NCBI GenBank assembly: GCA_030753015.1
Contig: JASMDC010000003.1
Span: 62,001 to 126,000 of the forward strand
Origin: Candidatus Undinarchaeales archaeon
Lineage (GTDB): Archaea; SpSt-1190; JASMDC01
Reading direction: 5' to 3'
Length of the DNA stretch: 64,000 bases
Shown: piece by piece, positions 1 to 10,100 of the stretch
How positions within the stretch are numbered: the first letter of the stretch is position 1
Layout of the letters: every line of letters begins with the position of its first letter
Translations under genes and position numbers: made by a program
Notes under the pieces: generated by a model
Database searches by the model: none
What the model saw: only the letters and a program-made list of their open reading frames with translations
What the model was told of the DNA's origin: nothing

Positions 1-128
1 GACTCGAAGTGCTCCCTCACAGCCGAGTGCGAGGGATAGGGCGATAACGGATTACTGAAGGGCGAATCCCCCTCGATTTGCGAAAAAGTTATAGGGGGGG
101 ACGTGAGCTTGCATGCAATCTCAGAGTA

Positions 129-1010
129 ATGAAAATGACGTGGCCAACGATCAGTCTGCCAAAGGACCCCGAACTAGAGGAGAAATATTTTCACGAGCTC
201 GAGGAAGATATAATCCAGATAGAGAAGGAAGCAGGGCTCCTGGAAAAGAACGCGCCCTTCCGTAAGTACGAAAAGGAGTATTTCAAAGAGATCGGAAATA
301 GCGCAACTCCTGTGAAGGCAAGTAGAGTAATCGAAGCTGCAAGCAGCGCAGATATTGTATATCTGGGAGATTACCATTTTTCACCTGAATGCCAAGATGT
401 ACAACTGGCCGTTCTCGACGCCATGGCGGCGAAGAGTGCGAAGGATGGGCGGCCTCTCCACCTTGCAGTTGAGTTTTTTGCAGAGCCCTATCAGGACGCT
501 GTGGACGAATACCTCGCTGGGAAGCTCACGCCGGGCCAGCTAGCACACCGTACGAATTTCGACGAGGAGATGGGTGTGAACTTCGAGAGCTATGTGCGGC
601 TCCTTGACTACGCACGGGACCATGGGATCGCAGTTCACGCGACGGAGTACTCGAGGGATGATCGGAAGGGTAAGGATCTCTACGCAAGGGACGAGCACGC
701 AGCGAATTCAATCGTCAATCTATTCGATAATGATGAAGTTGAACGGCCGCGCGTGGCAGTCGTGTACGGTACCTATCATACAAGTCCTGGACATCTCCCG
801 AAGCAGGTCGATAGACGACTTGATGAACCTACAAGAAATGTGAGCATCATAAGCTCTGCCCCGGACATATACTGGTCACTGGCATATAGCATGCCCGGTG
901 AAGACCTCGAGGCGGCCCGGGTGAAAGAAGATGTCTTCTACGTTCCAGAGGTAAGCGAGACGGAGCACAGCGAACGCTACCTTAACAACTTAGATGCGTG
1001 CCAACTCTGA
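129..1010 (+). CDS. ChaN/TIKI-like (DUF399) protein
   Basis: The protein resembles the ChaN-like branch of the EreA/ChaN/TIKI fold. Visible signatures are a VYLGDYH strand early in the domain (compare LLGE.H in ChaN), HLAVEFF followed by a DEYLAGKLT stretch (compare LALEMF...RYLAG), and a late VVYGTYHTSPGHLP segment where ChaN has its gly-his strand. Known members bind haem or act as metallohydrolases; the substrate here is unknown. No signal peptide or membrane segment is visible, so it is probably cytoplasmic. The frame is open from 78. I prefer ATG 129, about 39 bases after a TATA-like GTTATAG at 89-95; ATG 138 is also possible. The family call is fairly firm, the function is not. Confidence 0.7.
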   Translation: MKMTWPTISLPKDPELEEKYFHELEEDIIQIEKEAGLLEKNAPFRKYEKEYFKEIGNSATPVKASRVIEAASSADIVYLGDYHFSPECQDVQLAVLDAMAAKSAKDGRPLHLAVEFFAEPYQDAVDEYLAGKLTPGQLAHRTNFDEEMGVNFESYVRLLDYARDHGIAVHATEYSRDDRKGKDLYARDEHAANSIVNLFDNDEVERPRVAVVYGTYHTSPGHLPKQVDRRLDEPTRNVSIISSAPDIYWSLAYSMPGEDLEAARVKEDVFYVPEVSETEHSERYLNNLDACQL

Positions 1011-1064
1011 GACCGCGGTCTGTTCGCGTCCATTTTTTAAGCATTGAACTACTCAAGTCGCTCC

Positions 1065-2327
1065 GTGCTGGAGCGGAAGCGGGATAACCTGCGTTTCCTC
1101 CTGGACGAACTGGAGGGGTGGAAGGAGAGCGAGCTCATAACTTGTGAGCAGCACGAGACTCTTGCCAAGCGCTATAAAGAGCGCCTCGACTTAATCGAGA
1201 AGGAGACCACGGGCGAGGACGCGGTCTACCTGGAAGAGGCTTACGGGACCTGGCTCGTTCGTTTGGGCACGATGGCGGTGCTCGCGGCCTTCTCCATTAT
1301 AGCTGCCTACTCGATGGGGTGGTTCACGTCCGGCCAGAAAGTACTCCTTACCTTCCTAGGATCGGGATTATTCTGCGGTCTGGCCATTAAGCTTCGATCC
1401 GCGCTCAGAGAGACACTGTCCAACGCCCTGCTCTTTATTGGGGGCTCTCTCCTCGTAGCGGCTATCGGACTCCTATATTCCTTCGACTTCGTTGGAGCTG
1501 GAGTGGAGGCCCTTCTTCAGCTTGGAGCGGCAGTTGCGCTTGTCAAGCTTGCCGAGCGCTTCGACTCCATATGGGTGCTAATCGAGGGGATGAGCACTGC
1601 GGTGGGCGCGGGGACCCTCCTGTATCAAGAGGTGCTCCCCGAAATAGTCGTCTTACTGTGTGCTGCCGTGACCTGCGCTTGGTTCGCCCATCGCGTCATC
1701 GAGCGCTCACCCGCGGCCTTGGCGTACGACCTGTTCGTCTCGTTCTTCGTACTCGGATTCCTTGCGTGGGAGATACTGGAGATCCTGCAAGAGCACTGGA
1801 CGAACTTCCATTGGTACCTGATCCCGCTGTCGCTCCTTATCTATTCGGTCATCCTCCTTGTCACGGCTCCGCGCGTGAAGCGGAAGCATGGCGGGTGGTC
1901 AGCCGTTCCCTTCTACTTGGCAGGATGTGCCGGGACCGCCATCATGTGGGGCATGTTCGTCCTCGATTTTAGCAGGGCCATGGACTTTACGGCGCCAGTG
2001 GGCCTGGGGGCGGTCACGTACCTACCAATGGGAATAGCTTTCCTTCGTTGGGGGCGACAGGAGGGCGAGACCGTCGTCATCGCCGCAGGCGGACTTGTTC
2101 TCCTCTTCGACCTCACCCTCGTAGCGAACGTGCTCGAGCTGCCTCCGGCCGTAGCGGCAACGCTCCTCCTCCTCGCTGGCGTCGGTGTGCTGTTCGCAGC
2201 CTGGCGCTTCGATGTACGGCGACGGGAACTCTTAGCTGCTCTTGGGGCTTCTGAAGAGAAGGATGATAAACTGGGCGATACCGCCGAAGGTGCAATGGAG
2301 GGCGTTGGCGCGCTCTTGGAGCGGTGA
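1065..2327 (+). CDS. DUF2157-like polytopic membrane protein
   Basis: An N-terminal charged helical region of about 60 residues, containing ITCEQHETLAKRY, is followed by roughly ten hydrophobic segments and a charged C-terminal tail. This matches the DUF2157 architecture (soluble helix with a bacterial-type I-x-x-x-Q motif, then many membrane helices). Function is unknown. A TATA-like TTTTTTAA sits at 1033-1040. An in-frame GTG at 1065 lies about 29 bases from its centre, so a leaderless GTG start is preferred over the TTG at 1044. It lies downstream of the ChaN-like gene on the same strand and ends 3 bases before the convergent yjbQ-type gene. Confidence 0.65.
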   Translation: MLERKRDNLRFLLDELEGWKESELITCEQHETLAKRYKERLDLIEKETTGEDAVYLEEAYGTWLVRLGTMAVLAAFSIIAAYSMGWFTSGQKVLLTFLGSGLFCGLAIKLRSALRETLSNALLFIGGSLLVAAIGLLYSFDFVGAGVEALLQLGAAVALVKLAERFDSIWVLIEGMSTAVGAGTLLYQEVLPEIVVLLCAAVTCAWFAHRVIERSPAALAYDLFVSFFVLGFLAWEILEILQEHWTNFHWYLIPLSLLIYSVILLVTAPRVKRKHGGWSAVPFYLAGCAGTAIMWGMFVLDFSRAMDFTAPVGLGAVTYLPMGIAFLRWGRQEGETVVIAAGGLVLLFDLTLVANVLELPPAVAATLLLLAGVGVLFAAWRFDVRRRELLAALGASEEKDDKLGDTAEGAMEGVGALLER

Positions 2328-2330
2328 CGC

Positions 2331-2756
2331 TCAATCACCCTCGTGCACAGACGACGTCCCTATGATTGTAATGGACACCTTCCGTTTACGCGGGCGGACG
2401 TCCAGCTCAACAAGGAAGATCGACTGCCAGGTACCCAGTTGTAATCGATCATCGCGCACAGGTATGGTACAGGATGGGCCGAGCATAAGTGAGCGAACAT
2501 GGCTCTGGGGATTCTCCCCATGCTTATAGTTCGCCTTCTTCGGTACGAGCCGCTCGATCGCGGCCTTGAAGTCCTCCACTGCAGCAGGGTCGTTCTCGTT
2601 CAGGACGATGGCACTGGTTGCCCCTGGGACGAACACCGTGGCGGTGCCTGTACGCACCTTTGCCTCAGTGATAACGGACGCAACTAGCTCTGTGATGTCC
2701 TGGAAGTCAAGTTCTCCCGCGGTCGAGATGGGGACGTCCCGAGCGTACACGACCAT
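2331..2756 (-). CDS. YjbQ/UPF0047 family protein
   Basis: This is a small single-domain protein of the YjbQ (UPF0047) family, described as having secondary thiamine-phosphate synthase activity. Diagnostic features are the HGENPQSHVRSLMLGPS region with its conserved histidines, followed by TIPVRDDRLQLGTWQ, the family's C-terminal signature, and a final basic beta strand. Length (141 residues) is normal. ATG 2756 follows the TAA of ino1 by one base and has a GGAGG-type ribosome site inside the end of ino1, so the two genes are almost certainly cotranscribed. Whether thiamine phosphate synthesis is the true role is uncertain. Confidence 0.85.
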   Translation of the reverse strand: MVVYARDVPISTAGELDFQDITELVASVITEAKVRTGTATVFVPGATSAIVLNENDPAAVEDFKAAIERLVPKKANYKHGENPQSHVRSLMLGPSCTIPVRDDRLQLGTWQSIFLVELDVRPRKRKVSITIIGTSSVHEGD

Positions 2757-2757
2757 C

Positions 2758-3831
2758 TTATTGATCCTCCGCACCGATCCAGGTCAGTATCCTATTGAAC
2801 GCCTCGATACGGCTAGGGAAGAGGACAGGGCCGCTCTTGAAGAAGAAGGCGCTGAGGTCCCGAGGGACGAAATCACACTTCTCCTTGGCGATGGGCACCA
2901 GACGGATCAGGTCTGCAAGTAGCACGGATGCGGAGGGCGAATCACTGATACGTGCGGTGATGGTGATGAAGTTGGTTGTCCCGGCGAAGGTGTTGTAGTG
3001 TATGTTCAGGTACATGTGCTTGGTATCGGGGTCCATATGTGCCGGTGGGATGTAATCGATACCGATGTAATGCGGGATTTCCACGCCGGGGTACACGGTC
3101 GTGATGATGCGGGACTTGGACCGTTTCTTGGCAGCGCCCCTTCCGCTCGAATCTGAGAGGGAGAGGAAGTCAGTGTTAGATGCGTACTGCCACTGAGCGA
3201 TATTGAGCGGGATCCGCCCGTGCTGGGAGAGGTGGCACAACAGATCATGGGTGAGCGGAGTTGCTCCGGAGGCGAAGTCGTTCCCCATTAGCACGGCTTT
3301 ATTCTCTCTGGCGAGGTAGTCGTACTCCTCATCACCACAGATGGGGGTGGGGATCCCGTTGATTACACTCACTCCCTCCTGGAGGGCGTAGAGGGAGTAG
3401 ACCTTGCTCGAGGTCATATCTACGTCCGGCTCGGTCGTGGAGCAGATCGCCAGAACATCAAGGTTCTTCATCCGATCCCTTAGGTACGTCTCGGTCTCTC
3501 CGCGTTTCTTATGGTCCCAGATGGAAACGATGTTCTTGACTACGTGGTCCCTTTCCACACATACGCCCTCTTCTACTATGATATCATCGTAGTAACCCTT
3601 GGGAAGAGGGTAATACTTGCGGATGACCTCACCGACGCTCTTACCTACCTTGTCCCCATCGATGTCGAACACGCGTACGAGCTCGATGTCGTCCAAAGGG
3701 ACAGGTATGACATCCCTGACGGGATTGGTCAAGCAGGTCCAGATATCTCTGCCTTCGCGATGGAGAGCGAGGCCATAGAGGAAGCACGATGATAAATAGC
3801 CGAGGCCGACGATACCGATTCGGATGGTCAT
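2758..3831 (-). CDS. ino1: myo-inositol-1-phosphate synthase family
   Basis: The enzyme would convert glucose 6-phosphate to L-myo-inositol 1-phosphate with internal NAD redox. In archaea this supplies inositol phospholipids or di-inositol-phosphate solutes. An N-terminal Rossmann motif GIVGLGYLSSCF binds NAD. The middle contains NGIPTPICGDEEY and MGNDFASGATPLTHDLL, the family's conserved catalytic-domain segments, followed by a Ser/Lys-rich SGRGAAKKRSKSR loop and the GIDYIPP strand. Length (357) fits archaeal homologues. A TATA-like box on the minus strand near 3868-3875 lies about 40 bases before the ATG. It forms an operon with the yjbQ-like gene. Confidence 0.85.
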   Translation of the reverse strand: MTIRIGIVGLGYLSSCFLYGLALHREGRDIWTCLTNPVRDVIPVPLDDIELVRVFDIDGDKVGKSVGEVIRKYYPLPKGYYDDIIVEEGVCVERDHVVKNIVSIWDHKKRGETETYLRDRMKNLDVLAICSTTEPDVDMTSSKVYSLYALQEGVSVINGIPTPICGDEEYDYLARENKAVLMGNDFASGATPLTHDLLCHLSQHGRIPLNIAQWQYASNTDFLSLSDSSGRGAAKKRSKSRIITTVYPGVEIPHYIGIDYIPPAHMDPDTKHMYLNIHYNTFAGTTNFITITARISDSPSASVLLADLIRLVPIAKEKCDFVPRDLSAFFFKSGPVLFPSRIEAFNRILTWIGAEDQ

Positions 3832-4084
3832 GGTCGTGTCACCGCTCTCTGCTAACGGGGTAGAAGATAAAAATTGGACCCTAGCTCTTCCGAGCCTTGT
3901 CGCGAACGTAGTGAACTAATATTTCTTCATAGTCTTTTCAAAAAACGGTAAATATACCTTATTTAGCAGCTAAACCGAATATTTGTACTCTAAAAAGCGT
4001 GAGCAACGACCAGCAACCATAAACGGCGCTCCACTACCACAAGCTACTGTTCGAAATTCGTAGTGAAACGTCCCAGAAAAAACC

Positions 4085-4097
4085 CATTTATATGGTT
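4085..4097 (+). promoter_or_regulatory. TATA box of the 8-kb exported protein gene
   Basis: TTTATAT at 4087-4093 is preceded by a run of A (a possible BRE) and would place transcription start near 4115-4120, just before the GGTGATC at 4123-4129. The whole 3832-4123 stretch is clearly AT-richer than its neighbours and holds no gene I can support. Confidence 0.55.
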
Positions 4098-4132
4098 GCA
4101 ACCTACCACTTTCACGGGTACAGGTGATCACT

Positions 4133-7100
4133 TTGACTAGATTGAAGAGGACCATTGCTGGATTGTTGATCGTGCTGCTACTTCTGGGTGTAGCGGAAGG
4201 AGAGGTGGCGTGTGAAATACCGCGACCGGATATATGTACACAGGAGTACGATCCGGTGTGTGGCTCGGACGGAGAGGTGTATGGAAACGGGTGCACTGCG
4301 TGTAGCAACACCGCCGTGGAGTATTACACTGCTGGCGAATGCGACGCGCCGGTAGGGGGGACTCCCGAAGAAGACGCGTCCATCCCACCGCCAGAGCTGG
4401 TCCATCCCGAATGCCCCCAGAACATGGAGGAGGTCTGCCTTTGCGATCAATGCTTCTGCACAACACCCCGGTGCGTTGTGGACGCCGACTGCACTACGAA
4501 GGTCACGTGTGCCGCGAACGAAGTGGATATCTGCCAGGACGAGGTCTGCACCTGTATCAGCACTGACGACGTGGACCTGGTGGACGTTAACGACACTGCG
4601 GACTGGGGGGACGACGAGATCCCGCTCCCGCTGGGAGTCGAGTGCCGCGTCCAGAGCCTTGAGAGCGAAAACATCAAGGACTACTACGACAAGACATCGC
4701 GACAACTCTGCTCAATCTCTGAAGCATTCTCGAATTTCATCGGCACCGAGCCCGACGAGATGAGGGCTCGGGCGGATTATGGTTTCTCTGCAGAACGTCC
4801 AGAATGGTCGGGTGTGTTCACCGAGACGGAGGACTCCCTGGGACGTGCGATATCAGAGACCGCAAGCGCGGAACATCGCCTCGCTCAGCACATGGTCCGT
4901 TTCATCAACACCGTCAAGGTCATGCTCAACCTCTGCGGCACTGCTGACTACGTATGCGGCCACGAGTGCACGCTGTGCGGTGGTGCTGCAAGTGGCCAGT
5001 CACCTTGCTCTTGCGAGGACGAGTCTTGTTGTAACTCCCTTGTTACTGAAGACATGTGCAGCGTCGCCACCACCTGTTCATGGAATCCCAGCGATGCTGG
5101 CGAGTGCGATGATAAGGCCGATGGAGACAAGTGTTCCAACGGCAACGGTATCTGCTGCGCAGGTAAGAAAGGAGCCAGTGACACGAACGTCTCTATGTGC
5201 ATCATCGGTGGGATAGAGTGCGGAGACTTCGAAGACGAGTGCTCCGACCAGACCGACGGAGCGCGGTGCGGTACTGCAGGAAGATGCTGCGGAAAACGAT
5301 GCGTCGAGGGTGCGTTCTCATGTGACGCAGGGACCTGTTCGCTAAGTTGCGGCAGCTTCGATTCCGATAAATGCCAGAATTTCGACTGTTCGGGCAACAA
5401 TAAGACCACGTGCGGCGAAACCAACGATACAAAGGGGATCTGTATGTGGAAGTCCTATGATAACGTCCCCGGCGACGACGATAACGATGGGGATGGTATC
5501 AATCGCTGCTACGACAACATGACATGCGATGCCGATGGCGACAGTATCCCCGACCGGGTAGACGAGGACATCGACGGCGACGGTATCCCCAACGAGGAAG
5601 ACCTGGACGTCGACGGCGATGGCGTCCCGAACGAGGAGGATCGGCTCCCCGGTGATGACAATGACGTCACATCGAAGAAGCTGTACGGTATCAAGTACAG
5701 CCTCCAACGCTGGGACGAAGAGGATGGCTGGTCCAATATCGACGAAGAGGTGGAATGTGTCAATGAATGTACCCACGAGTGCATCTGGCAGAACACCTGT
5801 CGGAATGGAGCCGACCTTGTCCAGTGCATATTCGGAGACCAGAACGATGGACAGCAAGGCGATTGTGATTGCCAAGGCCGACCGCAGGACAGCCAGGTGG
5901 AGCAGATCTCCACTGAGGTAACTCCCGGAGAGGGTGAGCTGGACTTCGACGGAGACGGAGTGCGTATTTGTATCGATAACGAGACGTGCGATTCTGACGG
6001 CGACGGCAACCTCGACTATGAGGATGAGGACGATGATAACGACGGCACGGTGGACGTGCTGGACGAGGACGACGACGGGGACGGCAACCTCGACACCGAG
6101 GACCTGCTCTTCGGCGACGACGATGACTTCACCTTCACGTCCTACAAGATGGACGACGATCTTGACTGTATCCTCACCTGCGGTCCGGACTTCCGACAGT
6201 GCGACTCGGACGGGGACGGTATCAACATCCCCCAGGACCCCGACGACGACGACGACGGTATTTCCGACGACGCTGGCGATCTGGACCAGGACGGGGACTC
6301 TCAGGGTAACGGGTGTGTGAACATCTGCAACCTCAACACCACGCAGGACCAATGTCTGCCGGCTTGTCCCAAGAGCTGGGAGAGCGGTGCGGACCAGTGC
6401 GGAGAGTGGTCGGGATCGTGCATGGGCACGATCAACCGCTACTATGAGAACCTCTATCTTATCGAGCACCTAGGGATCCTGGTGAACAACGAGATCAACA
6501 ATATAGTCACCTATTCCCGGGAGAACGACACTTTAGTGGAGATGGCGACACAAGATAACGAGATCAACGTCACTGCCATCAGTGAGCTCGATATCAATAT
6601 GGACACTCCGGTCCTTGCGGCCATCATGGACAAGCTCGCGGACAAGGTAGTGGACGAGGCTGTGGCCAAGTACGTTGCCGACGTCGTGTTCGCCTTCATT
6701 GGAAGGAGCGACGAATTGGCCGGGAACGCCACAATGGTAGGTGAGCTACTGGACGAGTACAACGCAGGAATAGAAGCGAACCGCGAAGCGGTGCTCGCTA
6801 ATCTGGCAAATCTAGCAGAGCGTAACTGCGACCTATCGGAGGCCCTCCAGTGCTTTGAAGGCAAGAGCGCCTTTGACAGTGGACCGGGGGAATACGGTAT
6901 CGCTGAGCTGAACAACGAAGGATTCTGGCTCGATCTCGAGAACAACATCACCACGTACTTCGATCCCGCGGAGCTCGGTCAGGAACCGCCGGTCGAGATG
7001 ATCCAAGCCTGTAACGATGACGCTTGCTCCACGAGAAAGGAGGTAGAATCCCTGGACGATGCCTCCGACGTGCGTGTGGAGGGCGAGGAGCTCGTTCTTG

Positions 7101-10100
7101 TCACCGAATCGCGCGGCCTCTACAAGGACTATGTTCTCTTCGTGCCCAACTACAACAATGGGACCCTACCTCAAGAGCTGCAAGTAAAGGCTTCTATCAC
7201 CGGTGGTGGCTCAAGTGTCGAGGAGAAGACGCTCGTGTTCCCGAGCGCCGATGCTGCGAACCATACGATATCCCTGTCGCTTGCGACCATCTCTTACAAT
7301 GGTGCTGACCTCCTCGTCCGCTGGGGCGTTGACGCGCCCGCGCAGATAGCATGTGAGGAGCCGATATCCGATGTATGCACCCAGGAGTACGCCCCCGTAT
7401 GCGGTTCAGACGGGCGCACCCATTCAAACGGCTGCACGGCCTGCTCCACCGCGGGGGTCGAGACCTATTCACCTGGCGAGTGCGGCGCCATTACGCCCGG
7501 TACGAGCCCCGAAGGAGCGATCCTGGAGATTCGCATCACTCGTGGTGACCTGCCCCATGTTTGGCGTGTCCACGATGTTGGCCGGCTCTCCAGCGTGGTG
7601 AAAGGCGTAGATCGGAGCGTGCGCGAGGACCGCGCCCGACAGTGGGCCCGGAGGACGCGCATAGCATCTATCGACGGCCGCCGGATCGAGCTGGAGGAGC
7701 CCTACGCATACTCGGCGTTCATGGCGGGCGTGTTCAAGGAAGCGTGCCTGCTCTCGAGCGCGAACGTACAGATGCTGGATGAGGATCCGACCATGAGGCC
7801 GTCCAAGCTCCTGGACGTAGTCGCACCGTTGAACAAGATCGAGGAGGTGCTCCCGCCACGGGAGGATGACATCCTCGGAAGGCTCTTTGCAACCTGGGGC
7901 AGCAACGTATCGCTACCCAATCTCATATCCTTTGGTGATCCGATCTTCTCGGCAGAGGATGCGGTGCGCCAGGACCGTGCAGTGGAGGAGACCAACCAGA
8001 TGCTCTCACACATGTGCGTCCAGAACATCGAGCGGGGCACGGGAGCACCACCTGAGGAGCCCATCCCCGAGGCCTTTGTGGACACGGGTTTCCACTACAA
8101 CTGCGACTCCATCACATCTGAGGAGCTGTGCGGGGCGGCTGAGAGCGTTGCTTACTGCACATGGGAGAACGGTACTTGCATGAATATCGTGACCAACGAT
8201 ATCCTGCGGATAATCGAGCTCGACAGGATCGAGCTGGACGAGTTCACCTTCACCATGCAGGGGAGCGGTATCGCCCATGACGACCTGTTGATCTATGACA
8301 CTGCGACGTACGTTTCTCCCCAGTGCGTCCCGGCCGTACTCATGCGGCTTGGCCTTGGCGAAGATATGTGCACGTCCTTCGAACAGCTAGCGGAGCTCAT
8401 GATGGAGAACAACTGCACGAAGGGCGGGATCATCGACTGTCTGGACACAGAGGCGACAACGCCACGTATCACGATGCGAGAGCTCGTCTGGCTCGTTGAA
8501 TGCCCGTTGGCGGGCGTGACGTCCGGCACCGGCAACGATGGTTTGGACAACGATGGCGACGGTGCTATCGACGAGGACCCGCAGGACGATCTTGACAACG
8601 ATGGCGACGGCCTCATCGATGAGGACGGTCATGGCGGTGACGGTAAGGACAATGATGGTGACGGTCTCATCGACGAGGACTGGCGAGATGGTCAGGACAA
8701 CGATGGTGACGGTCGCATCGACGAGGACGGTGCCGGTATCGACGACTACAACGCTGATGGCCAGGACAACGATGATGATGGCCTCATCGACGAGGACGTA
8801 TGGGATGGCCAAGACAACGACAACGACGGCCTCATCGACGAGGATGGCTGGGGCGGCGACGGCCTGGACAACGACGGCGATGGCCTCATCGACGAGGACC
8901 CGCGCAACGACGTGGACGACGATGGCGATGGCCGTATCGACGAAGATGGTGCTGGCGTGGACGAGCACTGGCGTGAGGAGGCCGAATGCGATGCTTACAC
9001 CGTGGAGATCGAAGAGCATGCAGGGATGTCCGTGGGCGTTGGTGAGAAGTTGACCTATATTGTCACCATTACCGATACGTCCGAGGCGGAGAGCTGCAAG
9101 GAGCGGATCATCCGCATCACGGCAACCTCTGAAGGCCCCTGTGGTGTTGCGACTGTTCCGATGCCATTACAGTTCGACCTCGTCAAGGGCGATGTAGCGG
9201 TCAAGGAACTGGACGTCATCGCCTACTATGAGGAAGGGCAATGCATCATCCATGTCGTCGTGGAGGACGGTGGCCGACATTCCGCCGACCGCGAGTTCGC
9301 GATATCTCTGGACCCGTCACTGATCACACAGGAATGCCTTCCTGGCGAGCACCTTCAGAACGGTGCCTGCTGCGTGCTCGGCGAGACATGCTGCCGTACC
9401 TCGGAGGACTGTGCCACCGAGGGAACATGCATCGGTAACTACTTCATGCCCGCCGTGTGCGGTCCGGACCACTATTGCTTGACGACGCTCGACGTGGACA
9501 AGGTGGAGGACTGCACAAAACAGAGCAAGCTCTGCAGCGAGGAGCACAAGCGCTGCATGGACCCGAACGAGCTGAACATCCGTATCGACCTTGCCGTTCT
9601 GACAATCGTCCGGAACGAGTACAAGAAGGGCACGGAGCTTGAGCTCGTAGCCGATGTTGTGGACGTCAACCTACAGCACGTCCTGGGTGCCGTGATTAAC
9701 GTCAAGCTCGGTGACACGGTCGTGGGGCTACAGGAGAGCAATAACCTGTACCGCGGCATCATCGCGCTCGACGTTCCCGGAGAGCAAGAGTTGGTAATCA
9801 CCGCCAAGCGCGGCGAGGATCGGGACGAGTACTCCAAGACGATCACGGTGTACGAGCTCTTGGACTTCGAGATAGAGGCGGAGCCTCTCGCAATCTACCG
9901 TGGCGGCACCGTGTCCGTGCACGTGATACCCAAGGACACCGCAGGTACCGTGCTCGAGAACGTGCTTGTCAAGTACTTCCTCGATGCCGAGGAGGTGCTT
10001 GGCGGGAGCACCATCGAGATACCCATGGAGGCATCGGCTGGCGCCCACGGCCTCAAGACCTGTATCTTCAAGAAGTACTATAAGCCAGGACCGGCCTGTG

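Noticed and set aside
1-77. Possible 3' end of an upstream gene
   Set aside because: Frame 1 is open for 12 codons to a TAG at 37-39, but this is too short to tell coding from chance.
5342-6469. A 375-residue minus-strand open frame inside the Kazal giant
   Set aside because: It mirrors the Asp-codon repeats (GAC/GAT read as GTC/ATC), giving an artificial Val/Ile-rich chain.
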